Origin: Clostridiales bacterium
Lineage (GTDB): Bacteria > Bacillota > Clostridia > Saccharofermentanales > Saccharofermentanaceae
Direction: 5' to 3'
Assembly (NCBI GenBank): GCA_017509205.1
Contig: JAFWQF010000033.1
Location: forward strand, 1 to 64,000
Length of the DNA: 64,000 bases
Made by a program: the position numbers and the translations under genes. Shown here in pieces: positions 36,079 through 44,958 of this stretch. The notes under the pieces are model-generated. The model worked only from the letters and a program-made list of their open reading frames with translations. It had not been told where the DNA came from and searched no databases. The number at the start of each line of letters is the position of its first letter. Position 1 is the stretch's first letter.

Positions 36079-37017
36079 TTACAGACCAGCCTGCTTCCTT
36101 ACTTCCTCAGCGAAATCGTCCTGCTTCTTCTCGATGCCTTCACCGAGTGTGAAACGTGTGAAACGAACTACTGCGAGCTCTGTTCCGAGTTCCTTAGCAG
36201 TCTTTGCGATGTACTGACCAACTGTGAGGTCCTCATCCTTGATGTATTCCTGGTCAACAAGGCAGTTCATCTTGTAGAAGTTCTTGATCTGGCCGGGGAT
36301 GATCCTCTCCATGACGATCTTCTCAGGCTTGCCCTCTTCGAGAGCCTTGTTCTTGAGGATCTCTGTCTCCTTGTCGAGCTCTGCCTGAGGAACGTCAGCC
36401 TCGTTAACCCATCCGGGTCTTGAAGCTGCGATCTGCATGTTGATGTTCTTAGCGAAATCAGCGAACTCAGGCTTTGTGATGACGGAATCATCACCTACGC
36501 AGATCTCGGAGAAAACGCCGACCTTACCACCCATGTGGATGTAAGCTGTAACAGCGCCGAGGCCTGTATTCTCGAAAATCTCGAATCTTCTGATGGAAGT
36601 ATTCTCACCGATGTTAGCGATAGCTTCCTTCTGGAAGAGCTCAACTGTCTTTGAAGGATCGCTTGCGAGAGGCTGAGCCATAAGCTCCTCAACAGAAGCA
36701 GGCTTCTTCTCGATGATGTGTGAAACTACTGTATCGCAGAAAGACTTGAAGTTGTCTGTGTTAGCAGCGAAGTCTGTCTCAACGTTGATCTCAACGAGGA
36801 CACCGCTCTTCTGATCGTCAGCGATCTTAGCGATAACTGCACCCTCAGCAGCAACTCTGGAAGACTTCTTCTCAGCCTTAGCCATACCCTTCTCACGGAG
36901 CCAGCCCTTTGCCTTCTCGATGTCGCCATCGCACTCGATAAGAGCCTTCTTGCAGTCCATAATGCCGCAATCTGTCAGATCACGAAGTTCTTTAACCTGT
37001 TGTGCACTAATAGCCAT
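36079..37017 (-). CDS. tsf: Elongation factor Ts
   Basis: 312-aa nucleotide exchange factor for EF-Tu. N-terminal UBA domain (VKELRDLTDCGIMDCKKAL), conserved FAANTDNFKSF (EF-Tu-binding) and the core repeat including VAASRPGWV-like IAASRPGWVNEADVP. Follows rpsB by 21 bp in the universal order. Confidence 0.97.
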   Translation of the reverse strand: MAISAQQVKELRDLTDCGIMDCKKALIECDGDIEKAKGWLREKGMAKAEKKSSRVAAEGAVIAKIADDQKSGVLVEINVETDFAANTDNFKSFCDTVVSHIIEKKPASVEELMAQPLASDPSKTVELFQKEAIANIGENTSIRRFEIFENTGLGAVTAYIHMGGKVGVFSEICVGDDSVITKPEFADFAKNINMQIAASRPGWVNEADVPQAELDKETEILKNKALEEGKPEKIVMERIIPGQIKNFYKMNCLVDQEYIKDEDLTVGQYIAKTAKELGTELAVVRFTRFTLGEGIEKKQDDFAEEVRKQAGL

Positions 37018-37038
37018 GTGTATATCTCCTTCTATGAA

Positions 37039-37848
37039 TTATGACTCGGAAGCGATTTCTTCCATGCTCTTCTCGCCTGCTTCTTCAGAAGCCTGCTCGC
37101 CTGCAACTTCAGCTGTCTCTGCAGCAGCTGCAGCGTTGTCTACGAACATACCCTCAGAAGTAGCGTCCTCACCCTGATGAGCCTCGATTACGGCGTCAGC
37201 CATCTTAGCTGTGATGAGCTTGACTGCACGGATAGCGTCATCGTTACCGGGGATAACGTAATCAACTTCGTCAGGATCGCAGTTTGTATCAACAATAGCA
37301 ACGATCGGGATACCAAGTCTTCTAGCCTCTGCAACAGCATTGTGCTCCTTCTTTGTATCAACGATGAAGAGTGCTGCAGGGAGCTTGTTCATGCCAACGA
37401 TACCACCGAGGTTAAGGTCGAGCTTTGTCATCTCGAGCTTAAGCTTAGCAACTTCCTTCTTTGTACGGATGTCGAAAGAACCATCCTGCTCCATTCTGCG
37501 GAGCTCCTCGAGACGTGCAACTCTCTTCTTGATCGTTACGAAGTTTGTGAGAGTACCGCCGAGCCATCTGTAGTTAACATAGAACTGACCGCAACGCTGA
37601 GCTTCTTCCTTGATGGAATCCTGAGCCTGCTTCTTTGTACCAACGAAAAGGATATCACCCTTCTCAGCGAGCTCTCTCATTGCAGCGTAAGCGTCGTCAA
37701 CCTTCTTGACTGTCTTCTGCAGATCGATGATGTGGATGGAGTTGCGCTCTGTGAAGATGTACTCAGACATCTTAGGGTTCCAGCGACGTGTCTGGTGACC
37801 AAAGTGAACGCCTGCTTCAAGCAGCTGCTTCATTAAAATTACCGGCAT
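37039..37848 (-). CDS. rpsB: 30S ribosomal protein S2
   Basis: 269 aa; [27 protein letters not shown]… is the S2 N-terminus, with [21 protein letters not shown] near the end and an acidic Ala/Glu-rich tail. Start placed eight bases after AGGAGG. Confidence 0.98.
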   Translation of the reverse strand: MPVILMKQLLEAGVHFGHQTRRWNPKMSEYIFTERNSIHIIDLQKTVKKVDDAYAAMRELAEKGDILFVGTKKQAQDSIKEEAQRCGQFYVNYRWLGGTLTNFVTIKKRVARLEELRRMEQDGSFDIRTKKEVAKLKLEMTKLDLNLGGIVGMNKLPAALFIVDTKKEHNAVAEARRLGIPIVAIVDTNCDPDEVDYVIPGNDDAIRAVKLITAKMADAVIEAHQGEDATSEGMFVDNAAAAAETAEVAGEQASEEAGEKSMEEIASES

Positions 37849-37947
37849 AAAATAATCCTCCTGTTTTTACTTCCGCGAACGCAATGATATTAAGGCTTTG
37901 CCCACAAAAGGAACGTACGCGTGATTTTTATGCCCGAGTATTCTAAC

Positions 37948-37977
37948 AAATAGCCCCTGTCAAAGCAAGGGCTATTT
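37948..37977. terminator. Hairpin between rpsB and dfrA operons
   Basis: 12-bp stem AAATAGCCCCTG/CAAGGGCTATTT with one wobble and a 6-nt loop. U-rich tract is better on the plus strand than on the minus, but its place after dfrA suggests it ends that operon. Confidence 0.7.
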
Positions 37978-38004
37978 TCTATTTTTATAATATATATACG
38001 CGAT

Positions 38005-38499
38005 TTACTTTCTCTTGTAATGGCGGACCGTGAACTCAACGCCCTTTTCGCTCATTACGGGAGGCTCTTCCTCTTCGAGCTCCCATTCGGGATCCTCATC
38101 GAGCTTCGGGAAGTAAACATCTGCCTCAAATTCAGAGTGAATGTATGTGATTATCGCCTTGTCGCACATGCCGATCATGGAATTGTAGAGCGATGCGCCT
38201 CCGATCAGATAGACTTCGTCATCGGCCGTCATGCGCAGATAATCCTCAAGCTCGGACGTGGAATGAAGGATCAGTGCCCCGTCCTTCTTGAAATCATAGT
38301 TCCTGGACATGATCACGTTGACTCTGTTGGGAAGAAGTCTCTGTCCTGGGAAAGTCTCAAGGGTCTTTCTTCCGAAAACGACGGTATGTCCGGAAGTGTA
38401 TTTTCTGAAGACGCCCTTCTGATCTTCCGGAAGAGAGATGAGGAGCTGTCCCTTGTTGCCGATTGCCCAATTTCTGTCCACTGCTGCAATTGCGATCAT
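38005..38499 (-). CDS. Dihydrofolate reductase
   Basis: 164-aa NADPH-dependent reductase restoring tetrahydrofolate after ThyA. Signature AAVDRNWAIGNKGQLL, FGRKTLETFP, and YLIGGASLYNSM; the substrate Asp/Glu is the E in SLPEDQKG. Belongs with thyA, encoded two genes upstream, as the dTMP cycle partner. Confidence 0.95.
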   Translation of the reverse strand: MIAIAAVDRNWAIGNKGQLLISLPEDQKGVFRKYTSGHTVVFGRKTLETFPGQRLLPNRVNVIMSRNYDFKKDGALILHSTSELEDYLRMTADDEVYLIGGASLYNSMIGMCDKAIITYIHSEFEADVYFPKLDEDPEWELEEEEPPVMSEKGVEFTVRHYKRK

Positions 38500-38503
38500 A
38501 GTC

Positions 38504-39217
38504 TTAACCTCCGAACATGTCCGTGAAATATCCTGATGCCGAAAGCGGCTCGCCCGCTTCAGTCAGATGGCTTGCGTCCCCGTACACCTGTACCCTGAAT
38601 GCCGCCTGACCCGGTTTTCTCTCCTCACTTCCGATGACAGAGATAGAAGTCGGTGCCATGAAGAAACCCTGCCAGAGAGTAGGCGGCGCTATGCCCGTAA
38701 GATAACCCGTAAGGAGCGACGTGATGCCGAAATGGCAGAAGAATACAAGTACGTCATCATTATGTTCGACCACCTCATATACCCCGTCTTCCCTTCTCTT
38801 GTATCCGTGCTTTTCGAGAAGCTTGTCAAAAGCCGTGGTGACCTCGAAATAATGCTTTGCGATGTCACCGCTCTTCATTACCGCGGTATTGTACCATTCA
38901 TCCTTGCTGTGGAGATCACCGTTCGGGATAAAGTAATCAGGCAGGAAATCCCATGCGATGGTGGGCTTTGCGGTCTCCTCATCGATAATGGTGAAATAGA
39001 ATTCCTGGAGCCAGTCACAGATCTCGGCTTCGCGTCCCAGAGCCTTGAGCGAGAAAGAAGCCGTATCCTTTGCTCTTCCCAAAGGCGAGCAGTAGATATC
39101 CTTGATGTTCCACTTCGCGACACGGTGAGAAAGTATCTCAGCCTCGCGCCATCCCTTTTCTGTAAGAGAATCTATGGTGTAATCAGGTTCTGCGTGCCTT
39201 ACGAAGATAAGCTTCAT
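38504..39217 (-). CDS. Histidine phosphatase superfamily protein
   Basis: 237 aa; RHAEPDYT is the phosphoglycerate-mutase-like RHG variant with the nucleophilic His, followed by the DSLTEKGWREAEIL pattern and a later FCHFGITS with the second catalytic His. Substrate unknown. It sits between thyA and dfrA, with 4 bp to dfrA and 9 bp from thyA, so it may act on a nucleotide or folate-linked phosphate; that is only inference from position. Confidence 0.88.
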   Translation of the reverse strand: MKLIFVRHAEPDYTIDSLTEKGWREAEILSHRVAKWNIKDIYCSPLGRAKDTASFSLKALGREAEICDWLQEFYFTIIDEETAKPTIAWDFLPDYFIPNGDLHSKDEWYNTAVMKSGDIAKHYFEVTTAFDKLLEKHGYKRREDGVYEVVEHNDDVLVFFCHFGITSLLTGYLTGIAPPTLWQGFFMAPTSISVIGSEERKPGQAAFRVQVYGDASHLTEAGEPLSASGYFTDMFGG

Positions 39218-39226
39218 AAAAAAGCC

Positions 39227-40060
39227 TCAGACAGCTACCGGGATGCCCTTGATCTTGGGACCGTACTCGTATCCCTCAAGGTTGATGTCATCAACGGTGA
39301 ACTTGTAGAAATCTGTAATTCCTTCTGTGAGAACGAGCTTGGGTGCCGCAAACTTGGGGCGCTCGATGAGCTCTTTTACGATGTCGACATGTCTGTCGTA
39401 GATGTGAGCGTCAGCGATCACGTGAACGAATTCACCTACCTCGAGGCCCGTGCACCTTGCGAAAAGATGTACGAGAACAGCGTACTGGCAGACGTTCCAG
39501 GCATTTGCGACGAGCATGTCGTTGCTCCTCTGGTTGAGGATGGCATTGAGCTTGTTACCCGTAACGTTAAAAGTCATCGAATAAGCACAAGGGTAAAGAT
39601 TCATCTCGTGCAGATCCTGATGAACGTAAATATTCGTCATGATCCTTCTGCTGGAAGGATTGTTCTTGAGATCAAAGAGAACGCGGTCGACCTGGTCCAT
39701 CTCGCCTTCCTTGTACTTGTGCTTGACGCCGAGCTGGTAGCCGTAAGCCTTGCCGATGGAGCCTGTCTCGTCAGCCCATGCATCCCAGATGTGGGAATTG
39801 AGGTCATTGACATTGTTGGACTTCTTCTGCCAGATCCAGAGGAGCTCATCAACAGCAGCCTTGAAATTGATATAGCGCTGCGTGAACATGGGGAACTCTT
39901 CTGCAAGGTTATAGCGGTTAACGATCGCAAACGCCTTGTATGTGTAAGCCGGAGCTCCGTCATCAGCCCAGTGGGGCCTTACCTTGTCATTGATGGTCGT
40001 GTAACCGGAAGAAAGAATCGTTCTGATGTTCTCGTCGAAAATGTCGTCTGCACGGCTCAT
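39227..40060 (-). CDS. thyA: Thymidylate synthase
   Basis: 277 aa from MSRADDIFDENI, placed seven bases after AGGCGG. Converts dUMP to dTMP using methylene-tetrahydrofolate. Phosphate-binding NPSSRRIM, catalytic Cys in LYPCAYSMTF, NQRSNDM and HVIADAHIYDRH are present. No flavin-dependent ThyX is in the window. Heads a three-gene operon with the phosphatase and dfrA. Confidence 0.95.
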   Translation of the reverse strand: MSRADDIFDENIRTILSSGYTTINDKVRPHWADDGAPAYTYKAFAIVNRYNLAEEFPMFTQRYINFKAAVDELLWIWQKKSNNVNDLNSHIWDAWADETGSIGKAYGYQLGVKHKYKEGEMDQVDRVLFDLKNNPSSRRIMTNIYVHQDLHEMNLYPCAYSMTFNVTGNKLNAILNQRSNDMLVANAWNVCQYAVLVHLFARCTGLEVGEFVHVIADAHIYDRHVDIVKELIERPKFAAPKLVLTEGITDFYKFTVDDINLEGYEYGPKIKGIPVAV

Positions 40061-40090
40061 AAGCACACCGCCTTTGAAAAAGATAAATCG

Positions 40091-40099
40091 ATTATAACA
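40091..40099 (-). promoter_or_regulatory. Extended -10 promoter of thyA
   Basis: TGT-TATAAT on the minus strand about 30 bp before the thyA start, without an obvious -35. It lies in the short gap after the upstream secreted-protein gene. Confidence 0.6.
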
Positions 40100-40113
40100 T
40101 TAATGTCTGATGT

Positions 40114-41808
40114 TCAGCAGGACAGTTTGAGCCAACCGGCGGGAACGTCATAAACGTTCGGTGCCTTCATCCTGAACATTGCAGTTTTCGCGTCAGGCAT
40201 AGCATTTCCGCTGTCTGAGAGCCTGCGCATGTATAATCTCGCACTGATCTTGCTGCCGGATCCGACATCATACTGTGAGGCGCTTCCGAGGTTGATAAAA
40301 GGCACTGCTTCCTCACCTGCTCCGCATGTTACGGTGGCAAGGCGGAAATTATCCAGAGCAGCATCTTCTTCGCTCCTGTAGATACCGTACTGTGCGCCGT
40401 TAACGGCATCACTTCCCATTACCTTCTGAACGGGATCAGTATATCCCTGGGAAGCGGAAGCCTTGGGATTTCCGATGTGGATGACCATTACGCGCTGATT
40501 GGTATTGCCCTGTGCGGTGTAGTAAGGCTCTCTCCAGTGAAGTCCCGCCTTGACCTTGTTGGAAGTCTCGTAGAACCACTGTCCGTTCCTCATCTTTCCC
40601 TTGCTGTCAGCATGGGTGTAGTTGTAGCCTGCGTAAACGGCTGCGTGGCCCCAGACGAAGAGATTGCCCTCGCCCCTGACATAGTGGCCGTTAACCTTCT
40701 TCTTTCCGCCGTGAGCGCCGTAATTGTTCTTGTAGTACTTTCCGTCCTTGCAAAGATATGTGGATACATATCCGCCGAAGAGAACGATGTCGCCAGGCTG
40801 GGCATTGAGAGCCTTCATGCAGTCTCCCAGAGACTTGTAATCAGAGACCTTTACTCCGCCGTAGCAGTTGGGCTTTGAAAGAAGGTGCTCTGCGAAATTC
40901 GTGCAGTGGAACCAGTTTGCTCCGTTTCTGCTTATGGAACTGCCGCTGACATTTATGACCTTTGCCTTCTTCATTATGTTGACGGCATGCTTGGTCTTGC
41001 TGTTCTTCATGCTCTTCGTGAACTTGATCTTAAAGCTCTTGCCCTTGCCGACCGAGGTTGCGACTCCCAATGCTTTTGCATAGGAAGACAGGCAGTAGGA
41101 AATGCAGTCCATGTCATTGGTATATGTGGTGCCCGCCATCTTCCTGCATGCTGCGAGAACTTCATTGCCGAAGGATTCACGGGTCTTGCCGAGAACCTTA
41201 AGATCATTTTCCGTGATCCAGGTAAACTCGCCCTTTCCGTCCCTGCCGGCTTTATTCTTGCGCCACGGCTTGGGGGCCTTTCCGATATATGCTGTACCGA
41301 CATTGTATGTGCCTTTGTAGTACAGGCCGGGCTTTTTGAGGACCGGGCACTCATCGTAGGCATCAGAAGCGGTATAGGTTATTCCTTTGCCTCCGGTGAT
41401 GGTCTTGAGCGCGGTGCAGCCGTAGAATGCCCTTGAGCACACCCTGGTTACGTTCTTGCCGATGGTAACGCTCTTGATCGTGGCATTGCCCTCAAAAGCG
41501 GACTGGGCGATCCAGAGGACCTTATAAGAGACGTCCTGGTATTTGATTACGTTGGGAACAGTGAAGGTCTCGACATTGGGATTTAGCAGGCCGACGAAAG
41601 CCGCGCTGTCCTTCGAATATATCCTGTATATGCCGTTGCTTATGTATATGTCTTTGTCAGACACAAAATCCGCATCAGAAAAAGTAACCGATGCAGCGTC
41701 AGTGTCGGCTGCCGCATCCTGCGAAGGTACGGCAAAAGCCATGCCTGAAATAACCGTCAGGCAAAGGACCAGACTTATTAGACGCTTAAAAACAAATGAA
41801 TCCCTCAT
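40114..41808 (-). CDS. Secreted LRR_5 / NlpC-P60-like protein with a prealbumin-like C-terminus
   Basis: 564 aa: signal peptide (1-26), a β-rich entry (43-100) and LRR_5 patch (AQSAFEGNATIKSVTI, SRAFYGCTALKTITGG) matching the end module of the LRR array at 1-6.7 kb. Next comes an NlpC/P60-like cysteine peptidase: D234-C235 in NDMDCISYCLSSYAKALG, PGDIVLFGG (338-346) and H388 in VWGHAAVYAGY. A region of about 100 residues inserted between Cys and PGD includes a second Cys (WFHCTNFAEHLL). The C-terminal ~90 residues (NGAQYGIYRSEEDA…LATVTCG) look like a SpaA/Cna-B prealbumin domain. Peptidoglycan stem-peptide cleavage is likely but not certain. Confidence 0.8.
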   Translation of the reverse strand: MRDSFVFKRLISLVLCLTVISGMAFAVPSQDAAADTDAASVTFSDADFVSDKDIYISNGIYRIYSKDSAAFVGLLNPNVETFTVPNVIKYQDVSYKVLWIAQSAFEGNATIKSVTIGKNVTRVCSRAFYGCTALKTITGGKGITYTASDAYDECPVLKKPGLYYKGTYNVGTAYIGKAPKPWRKNKAGRDGKGEFTWITENDLKVLGKTRESFGNEVLAACRKMAGTTYTNDMDCISYCLSSYAKALGVATSVGKGKSFKIKFTKSMKNSKTKHAVNIMKKAKVINVSGSSISRNGANWFHCTNFAEHLLSKPNCYGGVKVSDYKSLGDCMKALNAQPGDIVLFGGYVSTYLCKDGKYYKNNYGAHGGKKKVNGHYVRGEGNLFVWGHAAVYAGYNYTHADSKGKMRNGQWFYETSNKVKAGLHWREPYYTAQGNTNQRVMVIHIGNPKASASQGYTDPVQKVMGSDAVNGAQYGIYRSEEDAALDNFRLATVTCGAGEEAVPFINLGSASQYDVGSGSKISARLYMRRLSDSGNAMPDAKTAMFRMKAPNVYDVPAGWLKLSC

Positions 41809-41826
41809 ATAAGACCTCCAGAACAG

Positions 41827-41835
41827 ATTCTACCA
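41827..41835 (-). promoter_or_regulatory. Extended -10 promoter of the NlpC-P60-like gene
   Basis: TGG-TAGAAT on the minus strand; TTGGCA lies 15 bp upstream. The transcript would carry a short leader holding the GGAGG ribosome site. Confidence 0.5.
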
Positions 41836-41861
41836 TAAGTTCCTGTCTGCCAATAAAAGAA

Positions 41862-41891
41862 AAAGCCCTGCATCTTCTGATGCAAGGCTTT
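41862..41891 (-). terminator. Terminator of the tRNA-Pro pair
   Basis: 12 paired bases with one mismatch (AAAGCC…TGCATC / GATGCA…GGCTTT), a 4-nt loop and TTTCTTTT after it on the minus strand. Confidence 0.8.
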
Positions 41892-41899
41892 ATCTTATT

Positions 41900-41976
41900 T
41901 GGTCGGAGTGACGGGACTTGAACCCACGACCTCTTGCTCCCTAAGCAAGCACTCTAGCCACCTGAGCTACACCCCG
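41900..41976 (-). tRNA. tRNA-Pro(AGG)
   Basis: 77 nt with encoded CCA. Acceptor CGGGGTG/CACTCCG, anticodon stem CTTGC/GCAAG and loop TTAGGGA, giving anticodon AGG (codon CCU; CCU/CCC/CCA if A34 becomes inosine), G37 and A73 as in proline tRNAs. Its body is nearly identical to the next tRNA gene. Confidence 0.92.
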
Positions 41977-42005
41977 GTTCGCATCGATAAAAGGAAAGTT
42001 TCCGT

Positions 42006-42081
42006 TGGTCGGAGTGGCGGGACTCGAACCCACGGCCTCTTGCTCCCGAAGCAAGCACTCTACCACCTGAGCCACACCCCG
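42006..42081 (-). tRNA. tRNA-Pro(CGG)
   Basis: 76 nt with encoded CCA. Anticodon loop TTCGGGA between CTTGC and GCAAG gives CGG, reading CCG. First of the two tandem genes, 29 bp before tRNA-Pro(AGG); the pair is an evident duplication with anticodon divergence. Confidence 0.93.
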
Positions 42082-42107
42082 ATGGGATTCCTTTTACGAG
42101 CCTATAA

Positions 42108-42136
42108 ATCTTATTACAACGAGCAAAAATATGCAA
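42108..42136 (-). promoter_or_regulatory. Promoter of the tRNA-Pro pair
   Basis: TTGCAT and TAAGAT with 17-bp spacing on the minus strand, about 27 bp before the mature 5' end. Confidence 0.7.
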
Positions 42137-42165
42137 GCACTAAAATTCGCATCCTGCAAAAACCG

Positions 42166-42197
42166 TAAAAAAGGCTCCGGACAAAACATCCGGAGCC
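42166..42197 (-). terminator. Terminator of the ispH-rpsA operon
   Basis: Perfect 9-bp stem GGCTCCGGA/TCCGGAGCC, 7-nt loop, followed by TTTTTTA on the minus strand. Confidence 0.9.
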
Positions 42198-42225
42198 CTT
42201 ATTATTCTGCGTTTGCGCGGATTTA

Positions 42226-44259
42226 TTAAGCCTGCTCGTCGTCTGCTGCAGGAGTTTCCTCAGCGGGAGCTTCTTCAGCTGCGGCTTCGCTCTTTACGGG
42301 ATCGATGGGAGCAACAGCCTTGATGGAGATGGAGATTCTTCTCTTCTCTGTATCGATCTCAGTAACCTGAGCCTGAACTTCCTGACCGACTGTGAGAGCA
42401 TCCTCGGGCTTGTCGAGTCTCTCAGAAGAGATCTGGGAAACATGGCAGAGTGCGTCGAGATCGGGCTCAAGCTGAACGAAAGCGCCGAACTTAGTAAGAC
42501 GTACAACAGTACCCTTAACGATGCAGCCGAGAGGCATTCTCTCTTCGATGTTGTAGTAAGGATCATCCTCAAGTCTCTTGTAGCCGAGGGAGATCTTCTT
42601 TGTATCCTTATCGAAGGACTTAACATAAACCTCAACCTGGTCGCCTACCTTGAGAACGTCAGAGGGCTTAGCGTTGCGGCTCCATGAGAGCTCGGAAACA
42701 TGAACGAGTCCGTCTACGCCGCCGATGTCGATGAATGCACCGAAATCAACGAGGCTTCTGACTGTACCGATGTAGCGCTTGCCTTCCTCGATGTTGTCCC
42801 AAACTTCAGCGGACTTCTTTGCACGCTCTTCGGAAGCGATTACACGGTGGCTGCCGGAGATTCTGAGTCTGCCCTTCTCTGTGTCGAACTTGGTGATGCG
42901 GATCTCCATTGTCTGACCGATGAAAGGATCGAGTTCCTTAACTTCGCCGTGCTTGATCTGAGTCCTGTGGATATATACGTCGATACCCTTGAATGTACCG
43001 ATGAGACCGTCCTTGACGGTACGTGTGATCTTAACTTCGATGGGAGTCTTGTTAGCGAAAGCCTCTTCGATCTCGGCTCTGCCCTTTTCAGCCTCTACGT
43101 CGTTCTTGGAAAGGATGATCTCCTTGCCCTGATCTGAATTCTTGATGCTTCTTACCTTAACGGTAACTTCAGCATGCTCAGCAACAGCCTTATCGAGATC
43201 GAAATCCGGATCGGAATCGAATTCCCTGCGGGAGATACGGCCTTCGGACTTATCATGGACGTCAACGTAAACAAAATCGCTATCTGCTGATGTGATAGTA
43301 CCTTTAACTATGGCGCCTCTCCTGACCTGCGCTAATGAATCAAGCGCGTTGGCAAAATCGCTGTCAATCTGCTGATTCTCTGTCTTCTTGTTCTCGTCTT
43401 CGTTCATTTTTTGAACAACCTCCAAAATAATAGCTTCCGGTGTAGATGCACCCGCTGTAATCCCTACACGGTCTTCAGGAAGGATCTTGCCATCGGCAAT
43501 CAGCTTTCCTGCCTCCCCTGCGGAGTTTACAAGGAATGTTCTTGCACAGCGACCTTTGCAGATGTCCAAAAGCTTAGTGGTGTTCGAACTGTGAGACGAA
43601 CCGATGACGAGCATCGAATCAGAATCTCCAGAGAGCGACGCGGCTTCCTTTTGCCTACTTTCAGTCGTAATACATATTGTATCAAAAACAAGTTTATTTG
43701 CAATTTTATTTTCTGCTTTTTTGCAAATATCTTTAAACACTTCTGACGAAAATGTCGTCTGGGACACCAATATCGCCGAAGACAGCGGAAAATCAAGCGT
43801 TTCAAGTTCTTCAGGAGAACTTATGACCGCGCATTTCACTCCGGTGCCCTGCGTTTCGCCGCAAATTCCGACAACTTCCGGGTGACCTTTTCCGCCGGTG
43901 ACGATGATATTTTTTCCTTCGAGAGCATGTTCCCTGACGATCTTGTGGATCTTGGAGACAAAAGGACAAGTGCAGTCCTTTATCTCGCATCCGCGGGACT
44001 TAAGGATATCCATTTCCTCAGGAGTGATGCCGTGGGCACGGATGAGCACGAAAGAACCTTCCGGGACCTCCGAAGCCTTCTCCACCACCGTGAAACCGCC
44101 TTTTTTCAGGCTGTCGACGACCATGGTGTTATGGACGATGTCGCCCAGCATTACCAACGGTTTTCCGGACGGAGGATTCTTGACCGCTTCCTCTGCCGCC
44201 TTGACCGCGTTCTTGACGCCGAAGCAGAAACCCGATGACTTAGCGACGGTTACTTTCAT
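42226..44259 (-). CDS. ispH: Fused HMBPP reductase (IspH) and ribosomal protein S1
   Basis: 677-aa two-part protein. Residues 1 to about 285 are IspH/LytB, the 4Fe-4S enzyme making IPP/DMAPP: GFCFGVKNAV, RAHGITPEE, CTCPFVSKIH, FDTICITTESRQ and ITAGASTPEAIILEVV. After a short Asp/Glu/Asn linker come four S1 RNA-binding domains (e.g. GTVRSLVDFGAFIDIGG, GTVVRLTKFGAFVQL) and an acidic Ala/Glu tail. The same fusion is known in other Clostridia, so it is not a local frameshift. Overlaps cmk by 4 bp; last gene of the ileS-to-rpsA run. Confidence 0.96.
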   Translation of the reverse strand: MKVTVAKSSGFCFGVKNAVKAAEEAVKNPPSGKPLVMLGDIVHNTMVVDSLKKGGFTVVEKASEVPEGSFVLIRAHGITPEEMDILKSRGCEIKDCTCPFVSKIHKIVREHALEGKNIIVTGGKGHPEVVGICGETQGTGVKCAVISSPEELETLDFPLSSAILVSQTTFSSEVFKDICKKAENKIANKLVFDTICITTESRQKEAASLSGDSDSMLVIGSSHSSNTTKLLDICKGRCARTFLVNSAGEAGKLIADGKILPEDRVGITAGASTPEAIILEVVQKMNEDENKKTENQQIDSDFANALDSLAQVRRGAIVKGTITSADSDFVYVDVHDKSEGRISRREFDSDPDFDLDKAVAEHAEVTVKVRSIKNSDQGKEIILSKNDVEAEKGRAEIEEAFANKTPIEVKITRTVKDGLIGTFKGIDVYIHRTQIKHGEVKELDPFIGQTMEIRITKFDTEKGRLRISGSHRVIASEERAKKSAEVWDNIEEGKRYIGTVRSLVDFGAFIDIGGVDGLVHVSELSWSRNAKPSDVLKVGDQVEVYVKSFDKDTKKISLGYKRLEDDPYYNIEERMPLGCIVKGTVVRLTKFGAFVQLEPDLDALCHVSQISSERLDKPEDALTVGQEVQAQVTEIDTEKRRISISIKAVAPIDPVKSEAAAEEAPAEETPAADDEQA

Positions 44260-44930
44260 TTATCTTCTTCGTCCAGATGGCTTAAAAGGAACTCCTTGGT
44301 TCCCTCGATGTCATATTTTCCGGTATCGATGACGATGGCTTCAGGAACCTGGATGAGAGGTGACGTTGCTCTCTTGGAATCCTGCTCGTCACGGTAGATG
44401 ATGTCTCTTAAGACTTCCTCTTTGGTCTGTGAATGATCGCCTGCGGCCTCAAGCTCGGCAAGTCTTCTCTCTGCCCTGACCTCAGGTGCGCATACGACGA
44501 AGAACTTGTACTTTGCGTCAGGCAGAACGACAGATGCGATGTCTCTTCCGTCAAGGACAAAGGTCTGGTTCTTTGCGATCTCCCTCTGGAGTGAGACCAT
44601 TGCGGTCCTTACGACCGGATGGGCTGAAACGTCAGATGCAGCGATAGATGTCTGGGGTGTACGGAGCTCGCCCGTAACGTCTTCACCGTCAAGGATCATG
44701 TGCTGAACGCCGTCGATGAACTTAACTTCGATCTTGATCTCTTCCATCATCTTCTTAACGGCTTCGGGATCCTTTGCGTTGATGCCGCGCTTAATGGAAG
44801 CGACAGCACATGTGCGGTACATTGCACCCGTATCCAGATACATGATGTTAAGAGCCTTTGCAACGCCCTTTGCGAGTGTGCTCTTGCCTGATCCTGAAGG
44901 TCCGTCGATTGCGATCTGAAAAATGCCCAT
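44256..44930 (-). CDS. cmk: Cytidylate kinase
   Basis: 224-aa kinase phosphorylating CMP/dCMP. P-loop IAIDGPSGSGKSTLAKG, LDTGAMYRT and DGRDIASVVLPDA. Starts after AAGGAG. Standard cmk–ispH–rpsA order. Confidence 0.97.
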   Translation of the reverse strand: MGIFQIAIDGPSGSGKSTLAKGVAKALNIMYLDTGAMYRTCAVASIKRGINAKDPEAVKKMMEEIKIEVKFIDGVQHMILDGEDVTGELRTPQTSIAASDVSAHPVVRTAMVSLQREIAKNQTFVLDGRDIASVVLPDAKYKFFVVCAPEVRAERRLAELEAAGDHSQTKEEVLRDIIYRDEQDSKRATSPLIQVPEAIVIDTGKYDIEGTKEFLLSHLDEEDK

Positions 44931-44958
44931 ATATAAATATCTCCTTAATTAATAATCC

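Noticed and set aside
38567-40153. 528-codon plus-strand open frame opposite thyA and the histidine phosphatase
   Set aside because: It lies antisense to two clearly identified genes, has no family resemblance, and arises from codon bias avoiding stops on the complementary strand.
42226-44259. Frameshift or assembly error joining ispH and rpsA
   Set aside because: The fusion is continuous, has an intact linker, and is known in other Clostridia.
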